NCBI RefSeq assembly: GCF_003086295.3
Contig: NC_092040.1
Coordinates: forward strand, 5,580,001 to 5,644,000
Length of the DNA stretch: 64,000 bases
Direction: 5' to 3'
Source: Arachis hypogaea
Lineage: Eukaryota; Streptophyta; Magnoliopsida; Fabales; Fabaceae
The position numbers and the translations under genes are program-made. Each line of letters opens with the position of its first letter. Position 1 is the stretch's first letter. Below the pieces are notes generated by a model that worked only from the letters and a program-made list of their open reading frames with translations, was not told where the DNA came from and searched no databases. Of this stretch, positions 50,614 through 60,196 are shown one piece after another.

Positions 50614-52159
50614 TATTATTGTATATTACTACAGTCAATGTAATATTTATTATAAGAGTTTTAGGCATATAATTAATTCTATATTACCATATTAGTAATA
50701 AAATTATTTATATTTATAAATTTGATTGAATGATTTTTTGTATTTTCAATATATCAAAATTAAATTTTTATTAATGATGATAAATTTTGTATTCTGTATA
50801 CTTATTAAGTTGTATAAAACTCTTCCAAACGTTGATTTTTCTTTTTTATATCTAGAATTAGAATTTAAAACGTTAAAGAGAAGAAGTATATGTCACTCTA
50901 ACTAATCACGTGTTGGTTATACACTAGTAGTACTAATTAATTATTCAAAAATAATAATTTTAATAATGACTATTTAATAGTCTTAACAGATATAATTATT
51001 TATATATTTTTTATTAATTTAAATTTCAGATAAATAATTTTGTGATATGATATTTCTGTGATATAGTATGTAAATTTTAAAGAAAAAAGTATTTAAAATT
51101 TGATTTTCGTAAAATTTTTAAAAAGTAACTGGTATGTAAAAGTGAGTTAAAAATATAATTATTTATGTGTTTTTTAAGTAAATATTGTATGATAAGTTTA
51201 AAAAATTGTGAGATATATACATGGTTATATGTTTATCTATTTATATTTTTAATATGTTTTTTAAGTGAGAGTATTTTTTTGGATTTAATTAAATTTTTAT
51301 ATAAATTTTTTAATTACTTTATGCTAATTTTTTATTTTAAAATTTAACAAAAATCAAACTCTAATTAAATTTTGTAATCATAAAAATTTTAATATTATAT
51401 TATAATATTATTTAATTTAAAAAAAATAAACTGAAAAGATATATAAATAATTGTAGGAGCTATATATATGTCGGTTGGGTTTTAATAATATAAATGTAGA
51501 TAAGACCACCCTTTGCAAGAACTATGCAACAACCACGTAGATTATTGATGATAATCACATGTGTTTAATTGATATATAAAAAGCAATTTAGCTTTTTTCT
51601 TTGCAATAGTGGATGGTTTAGTTGATTGATAGTGATTATTGAGTTGATAAGTACGATGTTCAGAAGTGGCTTAAGTCGGAGGAGTCCACACTGTTTTAAT
51701 TTCATTAAACCATGCATTTTAAGACAGTTGACTTTTTCTACAAATTCCAATAATTACACTCGTTTTCTCTCTCACACATGCCAATATATGCGCGGTGAAA
51801 GATTTTATTTATTTTTTTAATAAATATAAAATAAATACATTAAAAATTTAAATATTCTATATTTTTAATGAAAAATTTCTTTTAATAATTTTAATATATT
51901 TTTAGGACATATTATAATTAAATTTTTATATAATAATTCCAATATACATTATTATTTTTTAAAGATGTATAAAAATTATCTCATAAAAAATATTATGTAA
52001 ATATAAAAATTAGTCAATATAAAAATATATTTATTTATTTATGATGTTTTACATATTTTAATTTAAGATATATTTTATATAAGTAACTAATTTAGTAACT
52101 GTATTGATGGTAAATATATAACACAATATGATAAATAATAATTTGAAATTTTAAGAAAG

Positions 52160-52490
52160 CATGGGGTGCATCCAGACGTACTTCTGAAAGAACATACCAA
52201 GGGACCAATACCTCTTGTCATCTCTATCCCGATTTCCCACTAAACTCATCTCAATTGGGGATTCAAGGGACCTTATGACAAGAGTGTCATGGATGCCGAT
52301 ATGTTCTTTCTTTCCAATACTGGAACTTCTCATGGATCGGATCAGTTTCATTTCTGATAGGCAGGATCCTCAAGAACGAGGCAAGCCTAGAGCATACGTG
52401 AAACTAGTAAGCAAAGATAAGCATATTTGGGACTCAAGATTTCAGAGAGAGAGAGATTTAGAGAGTATTCATGGTGAATATCTTACAATG
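52160..52490 (-). repeat. Pararetrovirus leader copy C, at the left (distal) end of the array
   Basis: Nearly identical to leader copies B (59199-59515) and A (59527-59860). Similarity starts at 52160-52162, where the copies with a primer-binding site continue TGGTATCAGAGCC and this copy instead enters AT-rich host DNA. It includes the in-frame start of the leader reading frame (ATG at about 52351 on the minus strand). Confidence 0.9.
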
Positions 52491-52529
52491 GTTATATTGA
52501 AAGATCAAGTTCTGATTTTTACAATGGGA

Positions 52530-52552
52530 GAGCCCTCTATATATAGAGGCTC
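52530..52552 (-). promoter_or_regulatory. Pararetrovirus TATA region (copy 1 3' side)
   Basis: The core is CTCTATATATAGAG, flanked by GAGCC and GGCTC, so the whole site is close to palindromic. It lies about 370 bases upstream, in viral orientation, of the primer-site end of leader C. That is the expected position for the pregenomic promoter. Upstream are several GATAAG motifs, including an inverted pair GGATAAG/CTTATCC. Here it would drive transcription out of the left end into host DNA. Confidence 0.6.
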
Positions 52553-52829
52553 TTAGGTAGTGGAGGATAAGAAAGAATCTTATCCATCATTACAACAAGA
52601 CAAACAACTTTAAGCAAACTACTCAAATACAGACACATGGACTGCACTACTAAGAGATAAGAAGGAATCTTATCTTTGGTCACATCATGACAACTTTATC
52701 TCACATCACTCCTTTTTATGATTATAAAAGGACAAACTTACTTTATGTCACACCATATTCTACATGATTATAAAAGACAAAATACCATAATTATTTTTGG
52801 ACATCATAGTTGTTGCTGGGTCCCATTCT

Positions 52830-55800
52830 TCACGGACTGTATTTCGTAATGGGCTCATGTTCATCAATGTTATCCACAAGGTTATGTGGTCCTTCTGTGT
52901 ATTGATTCTCAGTGTCATCATCTTCAATTCCAGCATCCACATATGTAGGGCTTGGCAGTAGTGGATAGACCCTTGATCCTGGTTCTTCATCGTCAATGTT
53001 TTCATAGCCATACGTGGTTTGATCTACAAGAGGAGAATTCCATGGGTGTTCATTCTGGTGGAGTGGCGGGGTAGGATAAATCACAGATGAAGCAAGAAAA
53101 TTGGATTGGAATTCTCTTAATTCTTCTTGTATGGTCCTGGAAGAGGAAGCTTCCTCTTCTGATGGAAGTGAGAGTCCTTCAATGGGTCCTGTGAGAACAT
53201 CAACATTAGGATTGTTGTGGAAGGTGAGATGTTTGGCCAGATTGTTGAGACAGTGTTTCTCATCTGTTGGCCATATCTTTGAATAACCAACAATGTTAAA
53301 GTTATTTCTGGTGTAGAGGATCTCATTACGATAGGCAAATAGCCTTCTTAAGACAAAGGCATAATAAAACCTGTGTTTCAACCTATCAGGGATGTTCCAA
53401 ACATCATGATCTGTTAGTGCACTGAAGAGTTTTCCTCTCCAAAAAGGAATAGGTGCAAACATCTTAAGAAGTTTCTCAAGATTTGTTCCTGAGAAGCTCT
53501 TGTCACAGAGAAACCTGTACATAGCAATTCCAGGAACTATGATGGCGCAATCATACTGGACAGTGAGCGCCCACATGAACCACAGCATTTCTTCAGGAAT
53601 TTCACCTTTGATGATGGGTATGATATGATAAGGTGTTTTCGGGTGAAAGTGTTGAGGTTTTGCTGTGATTTGGGTAACAAGGAGGAGCCTGTGTAACCAG
53701 TAAAACAGGCATTCTTCAGCTAGGGTCTTGACCTCAGCAGCAGTCCTAGGTCGAAGGGAAAAAGGAAAAGGTCCAGGTTCTCTTCTATAGAACTTGTGGT
53801 CTTGAGGGCAGTCTGGAAGAGGGAAGGTTGGTGGTGAAGCTCTATCCATGGCTAGGATGTGAAGAACTTTGGGTGGAGGTTCTTTGGTTGGTCTGGAAAG
53901 GTAGTCAGCTATGGTGTTGTGGTGTCCTTTGATGTGTCTTACTGTGAATTTATAGCGTGAAAACCAATCTTTCCATCTTAGAAGTTGTGAGTTTGGTAGT
54001 ATCTTCCCTTTGGTATCCAGCATGGATGGAAAAGACGTATTGTCCATTTCCACAATGAAGTGATATGCACTCAAGTGAAAGCTGAACTTCTCGATTCCTC
54101 TTTTGACTGCAAGAATCTCCTTGTATGTAGCATGGTAGTGTTTTTCTGACTCCTTAAACTGTCCGCTAGCATGCGCACAGTAGTGTCTTGTTTCATCAAT
54201 CTCTTCAAGGAGAACAGCTCCCCAGTAGTTGTCACTAGCATCAGTTTGCAGGATGCGTTGTCCATTGCTAGGAATCTTTAATGGTGGGGGTTTCTGTGCT
54301 ACTTCTTTCAGGTGCTTGACAGCTGTCGTCTGTTCAGGACCCCAAGGTGGGGGTTGCTTTTTTAGTAGCTTTGACAATTGGCTTGTGTGTCTTGTCACAT
54401 CCGGAATAAAGTCACGGATGTAATTGATGATGCCTAAGAACTGTTGGACTTGTTTTGTTGTCAGGTGGTCATCAGGGAAGTTTAACAGTTCCTTTGAGAT
54501 GTGCTCTCCAGGCTGGAAAAACCCATTATTGAAAGTCATTCCCAAAAAATCAACTTGGGCTTGACCAATAAGGCTTTTCTTTTGAGATAGCATTATTCCA
54601 TATTTTTCCACAATTTCAGTAAACTGAATCAGAAGGGCCTGATGAGTTGGGCCGTCCTTTGAGAACAGTAGGATGTCATCTATGTAGATGAGAGCTGAGT
54701 GGAGTATGGGCTCAAAGATTCTGATCATAGTTTTTTGGAATAATGATGGGGCTACCTTTAGTCCAAATGGCATGACAGTCCATTGGTACTGTGCATCAGG
54801 TATGCAAAAGCCCGTCTTGTATCTGTCTTTGGGGTGAATACCCAATTGCCAAAATCCTACTTTAAGGTCAAACTTACTGAAAAGTTTAGCTTCACTAAGG
54901 CGAGGAGTTATGGCGTCAATCCTTGGTAGTGGAAACTTGTCATCTTGCAAGAAGAGGTTTAAGGGTTTGTAATCAATCACCAATCTCTTCTTTCCTCTAA
55001 TCTGTTCAGACCTCTTTTCCACATAGAATGCTTGGCATGCCCAGTTGGAAGTTGTTGGTTCAATTAAACCTTGCTTCAGTAACGAAGCGCATTCTTCCTT
55101 TGCTAACTTCAAATCTTCAGGATTCATTCCTGAATGGGTTGCCTTGGTAGGGTTGATGTCTTCATTCTTCTTGAAAGGCAATTGAATGAAGAACTCTTGA
55201 TTCTTCCATAAAGGAAGAGGGTGATCAAACTTGTCATGACTGTCACAACAAGCTTTTAGTAACCTGTTTTGGATAGCCTCATAGTCTGGAGGAGCCTTGC
55301 TAATTTCATAAATACCTCTGTTTTCGAGAAATGGCAAGAACTTCCTTTTGAATTTCAGACCTTCAGGCCATATTGACATCTCCTGCGTTTGGTAATATGC
55401 ATCAAAACCAAACAGTACATCTTTCTCAGGGAGGTAGCTTCCCAGAACCTTCAGCCAAATCACCATTTCAGGAAATATTTGTAGCCCAACATTTCCTCTA
55501 GAAATATGGTCAATGGTAAATCTTCCTTGGCTGGCTGTTGTGTAGATCTTGTCATGAGGAGCCCAAATTTCATCAGGTAACAGATCGGGCCTGACTACAG
55601 TTGCACAAGATCCTGTATCAAGCAGTGCTACGACCTTTTTTGGCACATCATACTTGGATGCCAAAAGTTTGAGTTTGAAGTGGGGTCGTTGGATTCCATC
55701 AATTCTTTTGGAACCTAAGCTTCCTAGACATCCTCCTTCTGTCATCCTTTGTTGAGGCGGAGCAGGTGCCATATAGTGGATTGGTCTGTAGTCATCATCA

Positions 55801-58800
55801 GAAGAACTATCTTCAGGATCATGAAGCATGTACTTCGTGTACTCATCTGCTTCTGACTGTTCTTCAAGGATCGATTCAAGATCTTCATCATCTCGGGTTA
55901 AGACAGCATCTTGTAAAGATTGAAGCATCTTGATTTCTCTTTTGCTTGTCTGCTTCTTATTGGGACATTTCTTGGCAAAGTGCCCAGTTTGTCCACAAAG
56001 AAAGCATTTGTTAGTTCGCTTGTCCTTGAAAGTCTTTTTTCTGAAGAACCGTTTCTTTCCTTTGAACTTTCTTCTTCTGCCGAAATAGCTTTGATCGAAA
56101 TCTGATCGTCTGGTTCTTCTGTAGTGGTGCTTCTTTTTTGTGTGGCAATCACATGAGTCTTTATCCTTGTATTTGATCTGCAGATAAGACTTTTTACATG
56201 CTCCCTTTAGTTTAAGGGAATTCTTGGCTAGCTGTTTGAACAAGTCTTGCTGGTTGCAGAGCTTGTCAAGAGCTGCTAGAGCCAATTGATAGATTTCTCC
56301 AAAGGTTATCGTTGGAATATCCTTCTGGTAAATGGCCATTGTTCTTCGTATCTCTGGTAGGAGCTCTTTTGGGAGTGAAGCAAGATACACTTCCTTAAGT
56401 GTTGAATTGCTCTGTCCTCCAAGAGGGTAGTATTTGGCCTGCATTCTTTTGAAATGTTTTTCCAGATCTTTCTTATTAAGTGAACAGCATTTCATCTCAT
56501 AGTATTCTTGGGAATTTCTCTGCTGGATAATCCCAATGTCTCCTAGGAATTCTCTATGCAATCTTCCTAGAAACTGAGCAGCACTTCCACCAGTGAGTTG
56601 CATACGCTCATACTCACTTAGCGTGTTTATCCATTCTCTAAGATTGCCAGTCATCCTGGTGACAAACTCAGAGAGTACTTGCTGGATATCTGCATTAGGG
56701 ATGGACATCTTGGTATCAATCCATGCTCCAAAATCATTCAACCTTTCTCTGTATTTGTGAGGAGGAAGGTTATCGAAAGTGAAATAATGGTTGCCTGCTT
56801 TCGTCTGAGTGGGCTTAGTCTGTGGGAGATCATCATCTTCTTCTTCTACGACTATTCCCTCTCCTTCTTCTTCTGAGGTTGGGTTAGCCTGATCAACCAT
56901 TGCTATTGCAGAAAGATCTGCAATTTGATCTTCTTCAGATGATTCTTCAACCGAAAAGTTTGACGAGTCAGACGTTACTTCTTCAAACGAGTCACTTGAA
57001 GTGACGTCTGCATTAATCATTCCGATTGTCCTCTTTTCTGGTACCTCTTCTTCTTTTCCTTTGGAAATTGCCTCAGTTTTTTCTCCAGAGATTTCTCCTC
57101 TGAGAAATTCTCTTTCTGACCATGGTGGATTATGCATCCTTTTTTGTGAAGGTCCTGTAGGTTGAACCGGGTGTGGCTTAGGCTTTGTGTGAAGTCGTCG
57201 GGCAAGATGGTAATGGGTTTTAAAGATGTTGTCATAGTCAGGCTCATTTATGGTTGGCTGCTGTGGAGGAATGTAAGTGGGTGTGTACATGGGATACTGT
57301 GGTGGATATAAGGCTAATGGATCTGTGGCCAAAGCTTGTGGCTTGGGTTGTCTGGCTTGATCTTGTTCAATCTGTCTGATCTGGGCCTTGATACGGGTAA
57401 GCTCTTGGTCCTTTTTTTGAAATTCTGGGCCAAAGTAATGGGTTTGGATGTAAGCTTTTAGGTCTTGGTCGAGTTTTTGGGCTTGTGTGGTCAATCTATT
57501 TTTTAGCTCCTCAACTTGTGTTTGGACTGAGTACACTTGTGAGGACAGGTTGTCTGTCTTTTCAACGAGTGTTTCCAAAGTGTGGTCGATTCTCAACAGG
57601 ACTTTGTTTTGGCTAACAGCATTTTCCGTTTGCCAATTCAGGACCTCATCTTGAGGTGAAGTTGACTGGACTCCTTGTGGAGTTACTCCTCTTGGGGCTA
57701 TGTATGGCCGTCGAGTAATCCTTTGACTGTCAGTGGAAACCTGTAGAGGAGGAAACTCTTGTTCATAAGGCTTGAGAGTTGCTATGCATGGTACAGCAAT
57801 AGGATCTGAGAACTGGGGCCTAAGGATCTTCTTTTTCTTCTTCCTTAGATAAAACTTTGGTGGTTCTTCCGGCTCATCTGGTGGATAGAACTTTGGAGGA
57901 GCAGTACAGCTCTGCTTCCTGTTCTTCTTGGACTTCTTCTTTTTGTAGTAGTCCTCATCTTCTGATTCTCCCCAAGCGTCACAGTCGCAATCTGAGTCAC
58001 ACATATTGTGATCAACATCCCATATGAAATGGCCATTGACGTGTGAGACATAGACTGGCTTTCCTTCCTCATAGTAGTGAATTGGGGGATCATCTTGATT
58101 GCTGGTATGTTGAACAGTGAGAGGAGAGATCATATAGATCCTCCTGGAGGATGACTGCCTAGAAAAGGATGGTCGTCGTTCTGTTCCTGGCCTTTGAAAA
58201 ACCGTTCTGACTGTTCCGTCAGTCTCTCGCGTGACCACTGGTGGTGATGTTGTTTGGACATCAGGAGTGCTTTGTGGAAAAGCTCTCTCATAGTTAGTAA
58301 TCCATTCTAGTGGCACTATGGCCGCTAGCTCATCTGGAGGAATCATCCTTGGAATATTAACTATGGCCGGACCATGGTTCTTGTCTGTGAACATCAAAAG
58401 AGCATCATGGGTGGTGTTTGGAAGATTCAGATCCAAGGCATGATCTTGGATTCTGTACAACACCTGGTGATGGAGTGTTGCCTCTTCAGCACTGGCGTCT
58501 TGTGTAACACCAATCAACTGAATTTGTATCCGGATCCTTTGGGAAAGGGTCGGATCTGTAAGCCTGATAGTGAAATCTGGCGAGATTGTAAGAATTACAC
58601 TTCCATTAGTGAGAGTGGATACAAGTGCTCCAATAAGTGCATGTTGGTATTCCTTGAAGGTAGTATCTAAAAGTGCAATCTTTGCGGTAACAGGTAGTCC
58701 TTTTCTGCCATGTAAGGTCAGAATCATCCTTATAGCTCCAAGGTGCAGGTGAGTATATCCTTGTGACAAGTATTCACGAATGAGTTCTTGAGGGATCTCA

Positions 58801-59390
58801 ATCGTAACATACTGTTCTGCAGAGGTGGCTTGAAGACCACACTGTTGTAAACGGGAAGTTTGAATCACTTCCTTAACAGGAGGTGATGATTCTCTTCTTA
58901 TGAGGTGGCGAATACTAAACTGCTTTTTTCGGTGGTAGAAAGAGTATGGATTTATGAGAGGTTGTTGAGTAGCAGTGATTTTTGAGTCTTCTGGTACATG
59001 GGTGATTTCAACAAGGTTTTCTATCTTGTTGGATAGGGTTTTATGGACAGATGGTGGTAAACGATCAAGAGAAAGCTCTATATTATGAAAGATAGGTTGG
59101 CTAGATTCAGGGTTTGACATGAATATTTCAAAGTCTCTCTTACTCTCTATTATCTCCAATATACCTTCTCTTTGCTTTAGTTCATTAGGCTCTGATACCA
59201 TGGGGTGCATCCAGACGTACTTCTGAAAGAACATACCAAGGGACCAATACCTCTTGTCATCTCTATCCCGATTTCCCACTAAACTCATCTCAATTGGGGA
59301 TTCAAGGGACCTTATGACAAGAGTGTCATGGATGCCGATATGTTCTTTCTTTCCAATACTGGAACTTCTCATGGATCGGATCAGTTTCAT
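52830..59390 (-). CDS. Pararetrovirus polyprotein, complete copy 1
   Basis: One uninterrupted frame of 2,186 codons from its first ATG at 59390. The ATG at 59199-59201 (codon 64), which overlaps the primer-binding site, is the likelier authentic start. Order: movement protein of the 30K type (about 190-330; YTHLHLGAIRMILTLHGRKG, LLDTTF); a long coiled coil (about 590-670); capsid (about 880-1100) with a Lys/Arg-rich tail; zinc knuckle C1129-C1132-H1137-C1142; aspartic protease (DTG at 1258); reverse transcriptase (YIDD at 1569-1572, motif A FDLK at 1507-1510); RNase H (D1717, D1783). A C-terminal extension of about 330 residues has no integrase or known domain. Motif A has Val1511 where the second copy has Ala, a position that is small or Ser/Ala in most relatives. 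No stop codon or frameshift was seen. Confidence 0.92.
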   Translation of the reverse strand: MKLIRSMRSSSIGKKEHIGIHDTLVIRSLESPIEMSLVGNRDRDDKRYWSLGMFFQKYVWMHPMVSEPNELKQREGILEIIESKRDFEIFMSNPESSQPIFHNIELSLDRLPPSVHKTLSNKIENLVEITHVPEDSKITATQQPLINPYSFYHRKKQFSIRHLIRRESSPPVKEVIQTSRLQQCGLQATSAEQYVTIEIPQELIREYLSQGYTHLHLGAIRMILTLHGRKGLPVTAKIALLDTTFKEYQHALIGALVSTLTNGSVILTISPDFTIRLTDPTLSQRIRIQIQLIGVTQDASAEEATLHHQVLYRIQDHALDLNLPNTTHDALLMFTDKNHGPAIVNIPRMIPPDELAAIVPLEWITNYERAFPQSTPDVQTTSPPVVTRETDGTVRTVFQRPGTERRPSFSRQSSSRRIYMISPLTVQHTSNQDDPPIHYYEEGKPVYVSHVNGHFIWDVDHNMCDSDCDCDAWGESEDEDYYKKKKSKKNRKQSCTAPPKFYPPDEPEEPPKFYLRKKKKKILRPQFSDPIAVPCIATLKPYEQEFPPLQVSTDSQRITRRPYIAPRGVTPQGVQSTSPQDEVLNWQTENAVSQNKVLLRIDHTLETLVEKTDNLSSQVYSVQTQVEELKNRLTTQAQKLDQDLKAYIQTHYFGPEFQKKDQELTRIKAQIRQIEQDQARQPKPQALATDPLALYPPQYPMYTPTYIPPQQPTINEPDYDNIFKTHYHLARRLHTKPKPHPVQPTGPSQKRMHNPPWSEREFLRGEISGEKTEAISKGKEEEVPEKRTIGMINADVTSSDSFEEVTSDSSNFSVEESSEEDQIADLSAIAMVDQANPTSEEEGEGIVVEEEDDDLPQTKPTQTKAGNHYFTFDNLPPHKYRERLNDFGAWIDTKMSIPNADIQQVLSEFVTRMTGNLREWINTLSEYERMQLTGGSAAQFLGRLHREFLGDIGIIQQRNSQEYYEMKCCSLNKKDLEKHFKRMQAKYYPLGGQSNSTLKEVYLASLPKELLPEIRRTMAIYQKDIPTITFGEIYQLALAALDKLCNQQDLFKQLAKNSLKLKGACKKSYLQIKYKDKDSCDCHTKKKHHYRRTRRSDFDQSYFGRRRKFKGKKRFFRKKTFKDKRTNKCFLCGQTGHFAKKCPNKKQTSKREIKMLQSLQDAVLTRDDEDLESILEEQSEADEYTKYMLHDPEDSSSDDDYRPIHYMAPAPPQQRMTEGGCLGSLGSKRIDGIQRPHFKLKLLASKYDVPKKVVALLDTGSCATVVRPDLLPDEIWAPHDKIYTTASQGRFTIDHISRGNVGLQIFPEMVIWLKVLGSYLPEKDVLFGFDAYYQTQEMSIWPEGLKFKRKFLPFLENRGIYEISKAPPDYEAIQNRLLKACCDSHDKFDHPLPLWKNQEFFIQLPFKKNEDINPTKATHSGMNPEDLKLAKEECASLLKQGLIEPTTSNWACQAFYVEKRSEQIRGKKRLVIDYKPLNLFLQDDKFPLPRIDAITPRLSEAKLFSKFDLKVGFWQLGIHPKDRYKTGFCIPDAQYQWTVMPFGLKVAPSLFQKTMIRIFEPILHSALIYIDDILLFSKDGPTHQALLIQFTEIVEKYGIMLSQKKSLIGQAQVDFLGMTFNNGFFQPGEHISKELLNFPDDHLTTKQVQQFLGIINYIRDFIPDVTRHTSQLSKLLKKQPPPWGPEQTTAVKHLKEVAQKPPPLKIPSNGQRILQTDASDNYWGAVLLEEIDETRHYCAHASGQFKESEKHYHATYKEILAVKRGIEKFSFHLSAYHFIVEMDNTSFPSMLDTKGKILPNSQLLRWKDWFSRYKFTVRHIKGHHNTIADYLSRPTKEPPPKVLHILAMDRASPPTFPLPDCPQDHKFYRREPGPFPFSLRPRTAAEVKTLAEECLFYWLHRLLLVTQITAKPQHFHPKTPYHIIPIIKGEIPEEMLWFMWALTVQYDCAIIVPGIAMYRFLCDKSFSGTNLEKLLKMFAPIPFWRGKLFSALTDHDVWNIPDRLKHRFYYAFVLRRLFAYRNEILYTRNNFNIVGYSKIWPTDEKHCLNNLAKHLTFHNNPNVDVLTGPIEGLSLPSEEEASSSRTIQEELREFQSNFLASSVIYPTPPLHQNEHPWNSPLVDQTTYGYENIDDEEPGSRVYPLLPSPTYVDAGIEDDDTENQYTEGPHNLVDNIDEHEPITKYSP
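59188..59200 (-). promoter_or_regulatory. tRNA-Met primer-binding site (B)
   Basis: Minus-strand TGGTATCAGAGCC is complementary to the 3' end of plant initiator tRNA-Met and is the standard minus-strand DNA priming site of Caulimoviridae. It overlaps an ATG (59199-59201) that opens the polyprotein in frame. Confidence 0.9.
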
Positions 59391-59515
59391 TTCTGATAGG
59401 CAGGATCCTCAAGAACGAGGCAAGCCTAGAGCATACGTGAAACTAGTAAGCAAAGATAAGCATGTTGGGGACTCAAGATTTCAGAGAGAGAGAGAGATTT
59501 AGAGAGTATTCATTA
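59199..59515 (-). repeat. Pararetrovirus leader copy B (truncated at its 5' side)
   Basis: Copy of the leader directly before polyprotein 1. On the minus strand, it begins immediately after primer site A (joined through TAATGAATACTC) and so lacks the promoter. Compared with copy A it has one extra GA in the GAGAGA run and an A/G difference near 59464. Confidence 0.85.
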
Positions 59516-59528
59516 GGCTCTGATACCA
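59516..59528 (-). promoter_or_regulatory. tRNA-Met primer-binding site (A), duplicate
   Basis: A second identical TGGTATCAGAGCC, 328 bp from site B. Its in-frame ATG (59527-59529) opens only a short frame that ends within leader B (stop at 59473-59475). Confidence 0.9.
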
Positions 59529-59860
59529 TGGGGTGCATCCAGACGTACTTCTGAAAGAACATACCAAGGGACCAATACCTCTTGTCATCTCTATCCCGAT
59601 TTCCCACTAAACTCATCTCAATTGGGGATTCAAGGGACCTTATGACAAGAGTGTCATGGATGCCGATATGTTCTTTCTTTCCAATACTGGAACTTCTCAT
59701 GGATCGGATCAGTTTCATTTCTGATAAGCAGGATCCTCAAGAACGAGGCAAGCCTAGAGCATACGTGAAACTAGTAAGCAAAGATAAGCATATTGGGGAC
59801 TCAAGATTTCAGAGAGAGAGAGATTTAGAGAGTATTCATGGTGAATATCTTACAATGGTT
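59527..59860 (-). repeat. Pararetrovirus leader copy A
   Basis: A full leader connected to the upstream promoter region of unit 2. It continues without a break into the TATA region and the end of polyprotein 2, as leader C does. Confidence 0.85.
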
Positions 59861-59896
59861 ATATTGAAAGATCAAGTTCTGATTTTTACAATGGGA

Positions 59897-59919
59897 GAGC
59901 CCTCTATATATAGAGGCTC
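59897..59919 (-). promoter_or_regulatory. Pararetrovirus TATA region upstream of the complete unit
   Basis: Same near-palindromic CTCTATATATAGAG core as at 52530-52552, offset by exactly 7,367 bp. In viral orientation it precedes leader A, both primer sites and the complete polyprotein, so it is the candidate pregenomic promoter for copy 1. Confidence 0.6.
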
Positions 59920-60196
59920 TTAGGTAGTGGAGGATAAGAAAGAATCTTATCCATCATTACAACAAGACAAACAACTTTAAGCAAACTACTCAAATACAGA
60001 CACATGGACTGCACTACTAAGAGATAAGAAGGAATCTTATCTTTGGTCACATCATGACAACTTTATCTCACATCACTCCTTTTTATGATTATAAAAGGAC
60101 AAACTTACTTTATGTCACACCATATTCTACATGATTATAAAAGACAAAATACCATAATTATTTTTGGACATCATAGTTGTTGCTGGGTCCCATTCT

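Larger units (their letters stand above)
45485..52159. other. Gene-free AT-rich region between TOM2A-like gene and pararetrovirus
   Basis: It holds two SINE copies, (TA)n microsatellites at 47456-47482 and 50576-50610, and a short coding-like minus-strand stretch at 47,807-47,970. No complete gene was seen. Confidence 0.5.

Noticed and set aside
59473..59718. 81-codon frame in the viral leader as a separate gene
   Set aside because: It is the duplicated leader reading through the primer site into leader B and stopping; it duplicates the N-terminus of the polyprotein frame and carries no domain of its own.
52160..60196. Reading the viral array as an LTR retrotransposon with two LTRs
   Set aside because: There is no integrase, the N-terminal domain is a 30K-type movement protein, and the repeated leader segments are explained by tandem ~7-kb genomes; the 'LTR' would be the genome overlap.
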